From Dermacentor variabilis (Eukaryota; Arthropoda; Arachnida; Ixodida; Ixodidae), in the NCBI RefSeq assembly GCF_050947875.1, contig NC_134569.1, positions 36,183,277 to 36,247,276 of the forward strand: 64,000 nucleotides of DNA. The letters are read 5' to 3'. Below the pieces are notes generated by a model, which did not search any database, was not told the DNA's origin, and saw nothing but the letters and a program-made list of their open reading frames with translations. Shown one piece after another: positions 1-11,355 of the stretch; the stretch's first letter is position 1; each line of letters opens with the position of its first letter. The position numbers and the translations under genes are program-made.

Positions 1-59
1 AATAAAAAGAAAATAGGCAGACATTGTTAGCTCCTGATTGGAAGCTTACCATTTTCATA

Positions 60-495
60 GAAAAGAAAGGTGTACAATCAATGCATTTTACCGGTGCTAA
101 CATATGGGCCAGAAACTTGGAGGCTGACAAAGAAGCTTGAGATTCCATGCGAAGAGCGATGGAACAAAGAATGTTAGGCGTAACGTTAAGAGACAGAAAA
201 AGAGTGGTGTAGATCAGAGAGTAAACGAGAATAGCCGATATTCTAATTGACATTAAGCGAAAAAAATGTAGCTGGGGAGCTCATGTAATGCATAAGTTAG
301 ATAACCGGTGGACAATTAGGGTTACAGAAGCGTGCCAAGAGAAAGGAAGCACAGTTGAGGATGGCAGAAGATTAGGTGGGGCGATGAAATTAGGAAATTC
401 GCAGGCGCTGGCTGGAATCGGTTGGCGCAGGACAGGGGTAATTGGAGGTCGCAGGCTTTGTCGTGCAGTGGGCATAAAGTAGTATGATGATGATT
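60..495 (+). mobile_element. RTE-like LINE, 5'-truncated 3' end
   Basis: Three-frame reading gives the C-terminal tail of an RTE-type reverse transcriptase. A segment reading ILPVLTYGPETWRLTKK is followed by a degraded MEQRMLGVTLRDRKR block, then DILIDIKRKKCSWGAHVM and DNRWTIRVTE. These are the hallmarks of the region after the RT domain in RTE-like elements. Stops and frame changes make it non-coding. It ends in a short ATGATGATG tail near 483-495. Two other copies of the same family lie at 15530-16253 and 34696-35030 (opposite strand), and both also end in GAT/ATG trinucleotides. Only the last 430 bases are present, as expected from incomplete reverse transcription during insertion. The assignment to the RTE clade is from motif memory, not a search. 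Confidence 0.75.
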
Positions 496-2100
496 GTTAT
501 TATGTCTCTAGTTATCGTCTCAGCATCTTTTTTTTTTCTAAATTTATAAGTTCGATGACTACTTATGTATCAATACGCGCTGCAGTCAGAGATTCGTGCT
601 TTTTTTGGTGAATATTTCTACTCCAACGCGTTGTGCATGAAATCAAACAATCCTCCCAATCTCATATGCACTGCACTATACTTGAGTTCCCTGAATAAAA
701 AATTTATGATCTTGCCTTTAAACTGTTTTTTTTTTTCACTGTACATAGTGAGAACACAAGTGTACTTGAAGCCCGCTATGATCTATGAGCAGAAAAAAAC
801 GAAGAAGCTGGCTGGGAGGAAAGAGAAGACGAACTTCTATATCACATTTCTTTAGTCCCACGCTATATTATTAATGTCTAGTTTTATTTAATTCTAAGCA
901 TACTGAAAATCGCCTGCTTTTTGGCCAGTACCCCATAGTGGGTAAGCGCCAGTGTTTGGGAGAGAAGACGTGACGAAGGCCCAGTTTTGAGCGGACCACA
1001 CCCGTCTTCCTAAAGCTTTGCATGTCTAGTTTTCAAGCTAGGAGCGTCATAATAATTTACGCACGATTTCACTCGAACCAGCAGGTTTAATGCATAGATG
1101 AGCTGAGCCCACGAAGTGCGCAGATTCTCCCTGAACGTGGGTGATATGGACCGAAGTCGCAGTTGTGCCTTCGGCAGAATCACCCACGCACGGAGTCGTA
1201 AGCCGGGCGGAGAGAGAGGGGGAAGCATTTTCGGCAAAGAACGGTCGTCGGAGCCCAGTTTACGAACTCTCGAAGCGAAAACCTATTACAATGCGCCGCT
1301 GCCCGTGAGTTCATTTGGCTTAAGTGTCACCGGCAGCCTGCAATGAGTGTTCAGCCTCGAGCATCTGTGTAAGCAGTTACGAGAGGCAAGCGGCGCGGAT
1401 TCCCGTTATCGGCGCGGAAACTTCCGCACGTGTATCGGCAGGAAAGAGCGGGAAGCAGAGGGGTGAAAAGGTATGCTATGGGCTGCGCTGCGTTCTAGCA
1501 AGGAATGGGCCTTGAAGACTACTCGTTTACTTGGAGTTGTGCCTTGTGTCGCAAGCTTCCTTCCTGCGCAGGATGCGTACACCTCTCAGATCCGCGTAGC
1601 TAAGAATGCTGTTCATATTTCGTAGGTAATGGCTATGAATACTCGGATGAAGCTTTGAAGTTCTCGGTTCTGATTCACGAAGGCGTTACGCCTCTTTCCG
1701 AGGTTTGTACAAACCAGCCTGCGCTTATGACGTGAGAACCCTTGTAGATCCATAAGCAGCATCGCTACCCACTTCTGGAACCCATTATCTGTGTGTGAGG
1801 ACATTCTTCAAAACAGAAAGTTGGTCCTACTCATCTTCTGTACCTTTGGGGCACCTACTAAACCGATAGCTTTGGCCTGATGAGACGGCGAATAGCGTCC
1901 TTTGGTGGACAGAGTCAAGACCGACCAAACCAACCTTGCTTTTACTGCCCTAGAAGTGCCGTAATCTCACGGTAATTAACACAGCATGGTATCTACTGCG
2001 CATTCTTGAGGAGACGCGCAGGCTACAATGCTGTTCTTGTACAGGAATGCTAGGAGACAACAGTGATGAAGCGATCGTCAGTGCAGCTTGCCTGGTGTCT
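496..2100. other. unassigned stretch, no gene seen
   Basis: AT-rich in the first 400 bases, then of mixed composition. Only short open frames occur, and none has a recognisable motif. The stretch 900-1000 has a repeat-like character, but I cannot place it in a family. The last 100 bases lead into the LINE reverse transcriptase that becomes recognisable at about 2160 and may be its eroded upstream part. Confidence 0.4.
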
Positions 2101-2159
2101 GGTGTGAGCCGCGGTGATTGACGCAAATGAAAGGTTAACGGCAGCAATATTCCAGGTCT

Positions 2160-3255
2160 CAGTAACACCGAATATATTAACGAATGCTGGGAGGCAGGGC
2201 AGATTCCGCAGCAATGGAAGACTGCAAAAATCGTGTTAATACCTAAACTGGGCAAGCGACTGCAAATTGAGAACTTGAGACCCATATATCTCATTTCTTG
2301 CGTGGGAAATTCATGGAGCACGTGTCCTAGCGAGGATAACCACCTACCTCGAAGACTGCCACGCGCTCCCGCCCAGCATGATAGGGTTCAGGAGAAACCT
2401 CTCAGCGCAGGACGCTCTGTTACAACTAAAACATCAGATCAGAGACGATTCGGGCAGATCGACAAAGGCAATTCTCGGGTTGGACCTAAAAAAGGCCTTC
2501 GATAACGTAACACATGCAACGATACTAGATAGAGTAGGCGAACTAGGACTGGGAAAACGCACGTACGATTATGTACGCAATTTTCTAAAGAGCAGAAAGG
2601 CAAAGATCACGATAGCGGACCTAGTTTCGGAGGAGATCGAGATAGGCAGCGCAGGTACGCCACAGGGCTCGGTCTTATCACCGATGTTATTCAATCTGGC
2701 GCTAATCGGGCTGCCATCCAAGCTACAAGAAATCGAAGGTCTAAATCATACCTTATACGCTGACGATATCACCCTATGGGTGAGAAACGGAAGTGACGGG
2801 CAGATAGAACAAACGCTTGAAACAGCGGTCGAAACAATCGAAATATCTATAGGGGACAGGGTTAACATGCTCGGCAGAGAAATCGGAGCTGTTGCTGTAC
2901 AGACCGACTCGCAGAGGTAGCAAACCAGGCAACTACAGGGAAGAGCTCACCCATAGAGAGGAGATACACTTAAAGATGGCCGATGGGAAACCCATACCCA
3001 AGGTCGATAGGATCAGGGTATCGGAGCTCCTCATTGAAGCCAAGGGCAACAATGGAGAAACCCTCAGAAGACTGAAGGGAACTGTAGCGCAAATCATGAG
3101 GCTAATCAGAAGGATAACAAATAAACATAGCGGGATGAAAGAGAAAAACACGATCAGGTTAATACAGGCCTTCGTAATAAGTGGAATAGTGTACGTAGCG
3201 CCGTACTTAAAACCCCCCCCCAAAAAAAAAAGATAAGATCAGCGCATTTTTAGTG
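2160..3255 (+). pseudogene. LINE reverse transcriptase fragment (Jockey superfamily, I/R1-like)
   Basis: This is the middle of a non-LTR retrotransposon ORF2. In order it shows YINECWEAGQIPQQWKTAK and LIPKLGKRLQIENLRPI (fingers), IGFRRNLSAQDALL, the first catalytic aspartate in GLDLKKAFDNVTH, GTPQGSVLSPMLFNLA, and the catalytic box TLYADDITLWV. A thumb region follows, reading RLIQAFVISGIVYVAPYLK. The longest unbroken part is 2378-2920. Frame changes lie near 2330 and 2870, and the reading fails in a C9/A10 run at about 3207-3225. The endonuclease, RNase H and both element ends are missing. The YADD active site is intact, but the gene is dead. It is joined at about 3255 to the 5' part of a different LINE. 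The clade call rests on similarity to RNase H-bearing tick LINEs and could be off by one clade. Confidence 0.85.
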
Positions 3256-3380
3256 GCTGCAATTAACATTTTTTCTACCATGAATAATTGGCTCTTGTGT
3301 GGAGCCCCGTTTCCGATTTCTACCATTCTACGAGTATTTTTGCGTGTTTTCTGAAAGCGCCACCCCCGAGACTTTTCGCG

Positions 3381-4727
3381 ATGGAAGTGGAGTCAGCTAG
3401 GCGTCCGGACAAGACAGATGTCACAGCGTCAAGCACTCCGAGGAAGTGCAGCCATCTCATGAGCGACACAGGCAGGGAGACACCCTGCTATAATACTCTG
3501 CTTCAGAAGATGTGTCGGGTAAGGCGACAGTGGCTGCTTGAAAGTTGTAAGGCAAGAAGGATAGAGGAGAATCGTCACTGCTTACCGTCTTCAACCAGGA
3601 TTACGGCGATGGCAAAGAACACTAACATGGTCCAAATCTTCCTCTTCTTGCCCGAGACGCCGACCGACGACCTCAATCGGCTAAACAGGCAAGCCATATA
3701 GGTCACACTAGACGCTCCTGTTACGAGTAAGATTACGAATGTGAGAATTAACACCCACAAGAATATTCTCACAGTCGATGTCAAGAACAGAGCAGCGCTT
3801 GATATCTTGAGCACATTCAAATTATGGGCACGCTAAACGTTCGCAACATAATGCCACACGACAGCGATACCTCATCAGGTGTCATTGATGATGTCGATGA
3901 GTCAATCAACGACAAGGACCTACCTATTTTGATTAAACCCGCCACAGCTGATGTCATTATTATTGAGGTCCGTCGTCTAGGATAATGACGTTGCGTGAAG
4001 ATAACCTTCAAGGGAGGTAGCTTGCCGTCCCAGGTGAAAGTTGGATTTTTTCCATCATCCAGCGCAACCTTTCGGGCCGAGACCTCCTTAGTGCCGTAAT
4101 TGTTTGTGTGAAGATCCGCCGTGTCAGCGATATACGCAAAAATTCGACCTAGTGCCCAAAATTCTCGGAGCAGCACAGCGCCGATGCTTGCCCTGCGACT
4201 GACTTAAAGTGTGCCAATTGCTCTAGTCCCCATGAAACGTTGTCGAAAGACTGCCTGAAACTCAAGACAGAACTGAAAGTCCTCAAACAAATGGTGAGAG
4301 AAACTCAACGCGCAGAGATGCCACCGCCAAAGTGCGACAGCTTTGTGGCCGCCGCAGACAATTTTCATCTACTAAAGATACTGGTACCGTCGTAAAAAAC
4401 ACGCTACTTCCTTCAGCTGGTGCTCCCAAGCCGGTCAACCGCACTGACAACGCGGTGTCTGGTAACGCAGTGAATACGCCTACTGCAAACGCCTGGCCTG
4501 CACTTGCGGCATTAAGTCCTCCCGATGATCAAATACCGACGGTGCGCTACCGACTCACCAATGACGCCATAGATCGCACACGAGTACAAGATAAGCAAGT
4601 AATCGAAATCATCAAGTCTCTAATGAAAGCCATTCGCGTGTTGATAAATGACATGAAGACGCCATCTGCTCGGGGAGCACTGCAAATTCTGGATGGTCTG
4701 GATCCAGTTCTTCCAAGCCTTGAGTAG
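3381..4727 (+). pseudogene. LINE ORF1 (gag-like, zinc-knuckle) remnant
   Basis: This is a broken ORF1 of a Jockey-superfamily LINE, the nucleic-acid-binding protein that packages the element RNA. The start at 3381 reads MEVESARRPDKTD and stays open to a stop at 3701. The frame then continues with VTSKITNVRINTHKNILTV, then GVIDDVDESIND and, after a frame change, VKITFKGGSLPSQVKVG. Decayed Cys-rich knuckles follow (around 4094-4240, including KCANCSSPHETLSKDC), then a Lys/Glu-rich linker. The C-terminal part is open from 4332 to the stop at 4725-4727. The knuckle region has lost several Cys/His, so RNA binding is unlikely. ORF2 starts 9 bases after the stop, the compact spacing usual for this class. 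About 140 bases upstream (3240-3380) probably hold the 5'UTR. Confidence 0.7.
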
Positions 4728-4735
4728 CAAACCCA

Positions 4736-5430
4736 ATGGCTCTACCACCTCAGCCGTTCTTCAGAAAAGTCAAGGAAGCGTCCATTATGCAATGGAATGC
4801 ACGTGGATTGAAATTCCGGATTGCTTATTTTTGCCAATGCGTTTCCGCCAATCGATTCCCCATTCTTGCTGCCTGTGAATCGAACCTACAAAAACTCATC
4901 CAGCTCTCAGGCTATGAACCTTATCTGTCATCGAATTGTATTGACATTAGCAAGGTGATCATCTACATACGGTGTGAACTGGCTTACGTTGTTCATCCGG
5001 TGCGGCCACATGACAGTAATCAGTATGTCTGTTTGACTATGGAAAAACACATTTGCATTTACTATAGTGCGCGCTTACCTTTGTCCATCAACTCGTTTCG
5101 ACAAATAGAGACCGAGTGACATTATAGATGCGACTCCTGGTCCATGGGTTGTTGTTGGGGACCTTAACGCACATCATTCACTTTGGGAAAGCCTCAAGGT
5201 AAATTACGAAAAAAGAAACCTCGTTTTCTTTGCCTACGACCATGGACATTGCTGTCTAAATGGTGGAAGTCCCACGCATCTGCGCGGCCGGTCGTACATC
5301 AGTTGTTTAGACTTAGCTTTTATTTCGCGATGCCTCACTCGCAGGTAATGCTTCACTCGATGCCTCACATTTGGTTTGCAGGTATGGAAACTCCCTGAAG
5401 CGACCACATTCCTATATACCTGAAGCAGGC
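4736..5430 (+). pseudogene. LINE ORF2 N-terminus: APE-type endonuclease, truncated
   Basis: The N-terminal endonuclease of ORF2 would nick the target DNA for target-primed reverse transcription. The ATG at 4736 starts a frame in which IMQWNARGLKFRIAYF matches the first strand of the APE fold (catalytic Asn in QWNARG). AACESNL stands where the catalytic Glu motif lies, and LSGYEPYLSSNC and NQYVCLTMEKH follow. After a frame change near 5118 come TPGPWVVVGDLNAHHSLW (catalytic D-x-N) and GGSPTHLRGRSYISCLDLAF. The reading ends at about 5430, where a poly-G repeat begins, so reverse transcriptase and RNase H are absent. Two frameshifts and the truncation make it inactive. It belongs with the ORF1 immediately upstream, and together they are the 5' third of one element. 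Confidence 0.8.
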
Positions 5431-5530
5431 ACGTACGCAGGATTTTTTTTCGGGGGGGGGGGGGGGGGTGGCAACCCAAGGTAACATCTATGCAAATGAG
5501 GGGGGGTTTACTTTACTAATACAAATGTGA
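5430..5530. repeat. poly-G interspersed repeat end
   Basis: The sequence ACGTACGCAGGATTTTTTTTC is followed by a run of 17 G (5452-5468), and after 40 bases by a second G7 run. The same pattern (a 'GTACGCAGGA' or 'GGGGCGTAGCCAGG' end beside a long G or C run) recurs at 31632 and resembles a block near 37940-38030. I take it as the end of a non-autonomous DNA element that cut off the LINE endonuclease upstream. The element's other end is not identified. Confidence 0.45.
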
Positions 5531-6974
5531 ATAACGTCCACCATTCTTCATAAAAACGCGTAAACCCACAAAAGAAAAATGGAATAAGGTGTATTTTACA
5601 GGTACGCCCTGTGCGATACTCCTCTCCTTTACTTGGCAAACAGGGAACTATGTCAAATGGACTTGCACAGGAAAGAAGCGCAGGAAGAACACTGCCAAGA
5701 GCAAGTAAAGGAGCCAAAGTGTAAAATAAAGATGACTCTGGTAGAATACAACTTAAAAGAAAACAGCAGTTGGCAACCAAGGCACACAAACCGCGCGGGG
5801 TTGTTTTACTTCGCCAGACAATCACAGAAGCAAATAAAATCGTCGTCATGCGGCCTTTTAAAAATGGCGTCGTACTTGATACTTCCGGAGCGTCTGCTGT
5901 TCTTGAAGAGTCTTTTCATCGGTGGAAGCAATGACGTGGGCAACAGACATCGACAAAGTGTATGGAGTCTGAGCATTTCATTCTTCAAAAGTCTGCGGTA
6001 CCATTCATTTCAGTGCTGAAGCCATTTTACTCATGAAACTTCACTGCCAACTTAAGTGAAACTTGACAATAAATAGTTGCAGCAAAGCAAGCATGATATT
6101 TCAGTTCAATAAATAATTAGGGTTTGGCCGTTCCACTATAATAGGCGAGGCAAAAGGTATAAAATTACGCGCTAATAATTTTATCCTTGTGGTTACCACC
6201 TTATTTGGGCAACAGAAAAAGTTTGAAGTACGAATTGCAGCCTCCCGGAGCAACAGTGGCTGGTGGTTATGAGGGCGTGAGCGGGGCTTCACTGCAGACT
6301 TAATTTGTATCCGACTATAGTAACGTTTTTTGAATTAGCTCTGGAAGAACTATAGAGAAATATATATTTGCGGAACCGTCACAGTTCTGTTGGATCCCTC
6401 GCTTATGCTCTACCAAGTGCCGCAAACGACTCGTATTGTTATTTGGGAATTTACGTAACGATGCGTGGCTGCCAGTCCAGTACAACCTCGTAGGGCGCAG
6501 GACGCTGCGATTCTAGACGTATTACGCCCACCGCGGAAGCTTAGAAAGACGCTTACATAAGCACAGCAGAGAAGTGACTACGTCAGGCGGCTCGACTGAT
6601 AACTGTAGAAGCGTCATTCAAAACACGCGGAATTCTTCTCCACTTCCGGAGGCGTTCTCTCTACTTCGTCTTTAAATAAAAAGATATTGATCGATAAATA
6701 TTTTCATAAACAACGGTTACATTTGTTAACTTTCGCTTTTTCTTCCCGTTTGCCTGTTGCCTCGGTTGCCGACAATGGATTCCTTAGTAGATCACTTAAT
6801 TTCTCAACGCCTTGCGGCGCGCTCTTGTTTCCGGTTGGCAATTTTGCACGAAGAGTGCTCTAAATTAGGCAAAAACCAGACGAAGTAACGAATGACATTC
6901 ATGTTGCTTATGAATTTAACGGTTATTGCAGGGTTTGATGATGGACGCTGTTTCGCATTATTTTATTTTTCACC
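5531..6974. other. unassigned stretch, no gene seen
   Basis: There is one open frame of 128 codons (5633-6019), overlapped by an equally long frame on the other strand. It has no recognisable motif and no coding-like signal, so I do not call it a gene. The rest is AT-rich with short poly-T and poly-A runs and nothing I can name. Confidence 0.4.
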
Positions 6975-7130
6975 TTATCTAACCCATATCTCGGGTATAT
7001 GGTTCCGAGAATCTGTCAGCGTCGCGGCGAGCCGTTACTCGAGGAAATAATGAAGAAAAAGGAAAAGTTAAACGCAATTGGCGTTTTCTCAGGCCGCAAC
7101 CGCAACTCGCTCCACGTGCATACAGACTAG

Positions 7131-7712
7131 TTGACCACGAACCGAATCCCTTTCTTGGTCCCTGGATCACGAAACACATTCACACCGATCACACAAAATC
7201 CGGAATACCAGAGAGTCGTTGAGGAAAATAGGCAGCAAAAACAGCGACTAACCAACTACGAACAGAAAATCGAAACTTTAATGCAACGAGTGGCCATGCT
7301 TGAATCAGCACAGGCTGTGACCCGTGGGCGATCGCCACAATCTCAATTACCACAGCTAAGCACTCTCACCGGGCATCCACCACTACTAACACCACTGCCC
7401 CCCTCCCCCCAAACAACACTGCCAAAGCAGCCTCAGGCGCACTCACAGTCTGAGAGCAACCTGGTAACCCAGGACCACTTGCAACTAGCACTGCAACAAT
7501 CACAACAACAAATAACGCAACAAATACAGCAACAATTTCAACAGTTCTTTGCGGAATTCCAAGAATTAAAGAAATTCGTGTACAAGTCCCTAACCAAGGA
7601 ACCCAAGCGTAAACGGAAAAGTAGTAAAATACGCTCTCAGGCAGAGGACGGTAGCATGCTAACTTCCGACACAGACAGCACAATACCGTCTAAGTCCCAT
7701 CATGGCCCGTAA
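7131..7712 (+). pseudogene. LINE ORF1, coiled-coil and Gln-rich
   Basis: A 193-codon open frame directly upstream of an endonuclease/RT ORF2. After about 30 residues it enters a heptad-like segment (EYQRVVEENRQQKQRL, then KIETLMQRVAMLES), which suggests a coiled coil for trimerisation. A Pro/Ser/Gln linker follows, then a Gln-rich stretch around residues 110-145 and a basic end (KEPKRKRKSSK). No zinc knuckle is present. The frame starts at a TTG at 7131 right after a TAG, so the original ATG has probably mutated or lies in another frame. ORF2 begins at 7702, so the two frames overlap by 11 bases, an arrangement that fits reinitiation of translation. The role as RNA chaperone or packaging protein is inferred from position only. 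Confidence 0.6.
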
Positions 7713-10700
7713 AACTCAAATGGAAAGCGAAAGCATCACGATCTGGTCCTGGAACTGTAGCTACATTAAAAGCAAGCACGCATCCATCTCGCTATACGTA
7801 CAGGCGGCGCTTGTCCCCCCGGACATTATCTGCCTGCAAGAAGCGGGAGAGAAACCGGAGCCTGTGGGGTATAAAATACAGTACGACCCCAGCTACCGTA
7901 GGGTGGCCACGCTCGTCCGCAAAGATTTGGCAACAACCCTGACACTACTCTCCGGTGAGGAAATCCCACATCTCATCATCACGATATGGCCTATCAAGCA
8001 GGGGAGACCAAAACAAGTCATAGGTAACGTATACTCCCCCCCCCCCCCGCTACAAAAAAGCTAACTTCGCATCATTGTTTCGGCACCTATAGGGAATGCT
8101 AGAACACCGCGATCGCCTAATTATAACCGAGGATCTCAATGCAAAGCACAACACGGGGGGCTACTCAAAAGCAGACACCAAGGGCACCAAGCTCCTAGAA
8201 GCCATAGAGCGCCACGAATACACTCTAATTACTGTACCAGGTACGCCTACTCGAATAGGAAACAGCGCCAGCAGGGACACGACCCCTGCTCTCACCATCA
8301 CCAACGATACCGTGGGAACAAGCTGAAGGGTCCTAGATGACTCGCTGGGCAGTGATCACTACATTTTCGAAATCACCAGCGCCTCGGCCAAATTACACCG
8401 ACCCCTAAGGAAGGCCAAAGTTACAAATTGGCCTAAGTTTAGGGAGAGGCAACAGTCCGACTCAAGGCCGCTTAACTACGATCAAGAAGCGGACCCAACG
8501 CGTCAAAGAACTATATGACGCCAACACTAAAGTGTACCAAACCGATACCGACACGCCGGCAATCGACAACCATGTAATACATTTATGGGAAGCATGCAGA
8601 GGCCTCACAAAAAGATGGCGCCAACAGAAGTTAAATCGCAAACTTAGACTTAGGATGTCAAACTTCACTGAACAGGCTAGCAATTATGCCCTGAAAGTAC
8701 ACAGGGACAATTGGCGCACGTTCTGTGATTCGATTAAAGGCACGCTAAGCACCAAAAAGACGTGGAACATATTCCGCAGCATCATCGATCCTTCAAGTAC
8801 CAAAACAGAAACGAACACAACCCTACAAAAACTCGTTGGTGAATATCCGAGAACCCAGGATAAACTCACACAGGAACTCCAGCAAACATACACGGGAATC
8901 CGGACCGGCCATCCGAAACCATTCCCTCAATATACGGGACCTCAGAACGAGACAATTGATGCAACCATCAGGTATGCGGAGGCATACCCGGCAGCACAGA
9001 GCTTCAAGAAAAACACGGCACCGGGCCCCGACGGGTTCACCAACGCCATCTTGAGAAACCTAAGCGACGAAACCCTCCGAGCCTTTACACAGCAGCTGAA
9101 CGAAGAAATATGGACATCGGGCGGAACATTACCCGAGGAATGGACTACCGCTCGCGTAGTCATTATACCCAAACCGGGAAAACCGCGCATGCTCGATCAG
9201 TTACGACCGATCTCGCTCACTTCTTCCCTGGGCAAACTTCTTCAACGAATTGTACTCACTCGAATAGAACAACACATAGAGGAATATGGAATACACCCCA
9301 ATTGCATGTACGGATTCCGGAAAGGCATGTCAGCACAGGATGTTCCTCCTCCTCAACAAAGAAGTCCTCAACCCACATCCGGGCAGCCACAACAACATAC
9401 TCCTAGCCCTCGACGTGGAGAAAGCCTTTGATAATATAGCACACGAAACCATCCTAGATGGCCTCGCTGCCATAGGATGCGGAGAGCGAGTATATCAGTA
9501 TACAGTGGCTTTTCTGTCACCGCAAAGCCCGCATCAGCATAGCAGGCATACAATCAGACATATATGATATACCGCAGAAGGTCACTCCGCAAGGATCAAT
9601 AATATCTTCTTCCCTCATCAACATCGAACTTAGAAAACTTGAATTACAACAGGAACACAACCCAAAAACTCGGATGTGCCTTCTATGCCGACAATATCAC
9701 CCTATGGGCAACCCTTCATACGGCGACAGAGAAAACACATTACTCACAGCTATCGGATACGTCGAGTCACACCTAACCACAGCAGGAATGAGATGTGCCC
9801 CACAAAAGTCGGAGTAGCTTGAAGTCCGGCCCAAGCAAACTAAGAAACATCGAGCCCCGCCAATACATCTCGAGATTGCCGGCAACCTGTAAAGCCCGTC
9901 CCGACAACATGCTTACTAGGTATGCACGTTCAGGAGAACAATGGCATAAAGGTAGCCTCAGAGAAATTAAATCATGTTGTAGGAAGCATCGCATCACTCA
10001 TCGCCAGAGTAGAGCGCAGCAAAGATGGTTTCACAGAGGACGAAACCTTAAGACTGGTACAAGCCCTCATCATCAGCCGTGTCACGCACGCACTCCCGTA
10101 TCAAGTCAAGCGCAAAAGCGAGACAGGCGCATGAACACTCTTATAAGAACGGTGTACAAAACGGCCTTACAGCTACCATCAAGCACAAGCACAAAGAAAT
10201 TAATAGCGCTAGGGGTATACAACACCTTTGAGGAGCTAGCAAGTGCCACCTTCATAGCGCAGAGCGAGCGCCTCAACAAAACACAACAGGGAAGGCACCT
10301 TCTTCAACGGCTAGGGTACCCGCTAACACCCCAGTACTGCAAAGAAGAGACACAACTCCTGCCTAACCACATTAGAGAGAAAATTGTAGTAGATCCTATC
10401 CCCAAGAACATGCACCCCACCCACAATCAAGTGAGGAGAGCAGTGCGTGCCCGCACGTGGCACAAACGCTGTTTCCGAGACCCAGATACATACTACATGG
10501 ACGCAGGCCCGTATCCCTCGTCGCCACGTCGTGGTACCAAATAAACAAGCGTCGTCGTCAATCAGGGAACCTGGTAGCTTCTGCCTCCGTCCACGCCACA
10601 TGCAGTGCAGCAGCAGAAGCAGCAGTGATCGCTCTCGCACTTCGCGAAGCCGAGAGCAAGCCAAGGTCCGCCCGCGTCCTTACGGACTCACAAGCGGCGT

Positions 10701-11310
10701 GTCACTTATACATGAATGGAACACTCCCTATACAAGTCATTCGAAACCTGGGCTGCTCACTAGAACGGTATCGTCTGGTGCCCTGGGCACGAAGGCCTGC
10801 GGGGCAACGAAGAGGCGGACTGCGCAGGTCGAGGTCTCACTAGCCGAGCGGCAGACCACACTATTCTTCAGCCCCCGACAGACCGACGAGAGACCCACGA
10901 GCTAACCACAAGTCAACAAATACTACAGGACCAACGTCTCGAAAGAAGACAATACGCTCCTCCACACAAAGTTCTCAATAAACTCCAGGCAAGGGACTGG
11001 CGCCGCCTGCAAACGTACACATACCCACACTTGTGTCGTCTACACGCAATCTGCCCAGACAGATATATGTCCCGGACATGTCCCTGGTGTAGCAACCACA
11101 CAGCGACACTCACGCACATTCCACATGAATGCACCGACCGTCCTGGCGACGCAATTTCGCCACGAGTCAAAGCACACACACTCACTACGTGGTCTTGGGA
11201 GGCGAGACTACCCGAACTGGACCTGGGAAGCCAACTGGCGACCCTCGACCAGGCCCGGCGAGCCGCGATCGCCAGTGGAGCCCTGTCAGAGGGAACCACC
11301 CAGGAATAAC
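7702..11310 (+). pseudogene. LINE ORF2: endonuclease, reverse transcriptase, RNase H, CCHC tail (frameshifted)
   Basis: This is the polyprotein of an RNase H-bearing Jockey-superfamily LINE (I/R1/LOA-like), nearly full length but broken. Order: APE endonuclease (ITIWSWNCSYIKSK, DIICLQEAGEKPE; frame lost at a C13 run, 8036-8048; then ITEDLNAKHN and SLGSDHYIF); reverse transcriptase (NTAPGPDGFTNAILRNL, IPKPGKPRMLDQLRPISL, YGFRKGMSAQD, ALDVEKAFDNIAHETIL, PQGSIIS, FYADNITLWA); thumb (LVQALIISRVTHALPYQ); RNase H (SAAAEAAVIALALRE, RVLTDSQAACHLY, PGHEGLRGNEEADCAGRG); and a C-terminal CPWCSNHTATLTHIPHEC finger. Its second catalytic aspartate is Asn (YADN), an inactivating change. The last open stretch stops at 11310. 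At least six frame changes show it no longer encodes one protein. Confidence 0.88.
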
Positions 11311-11355
11311 CCGCGCAACGACTTCTGTAATAATAAAGTTCCTTCTCCTCCTCAT

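Larger units (their letters stand above)
6975..11345 (+). mobile_element. near full-length LINE with RNase H
   Basis: The element holds ORF1 (7131-7712) and ORF2 (7702-11310). The 5'UTR is taken as the GC-richer block from about 6975, but its exact start is uncertain. The 3' end is compact: 20 bases after the ORF2 stop there is an AATAAAG polyadenylation-type signal followed by TTCCTTCTCCTCCTC at about 11330-11355. No clear target-site duplication was found by eye. It is the most complete retrotransposon in the window, and a related 5'-truncated copy lies at 28686-30270 on the other strand. Confidence 0.75.

Noticed and set aside
5633..6019. 128-codon frame on the plus strand
   Set aside because: No motif, antisense frame of similar length, no neighbouring evidence.
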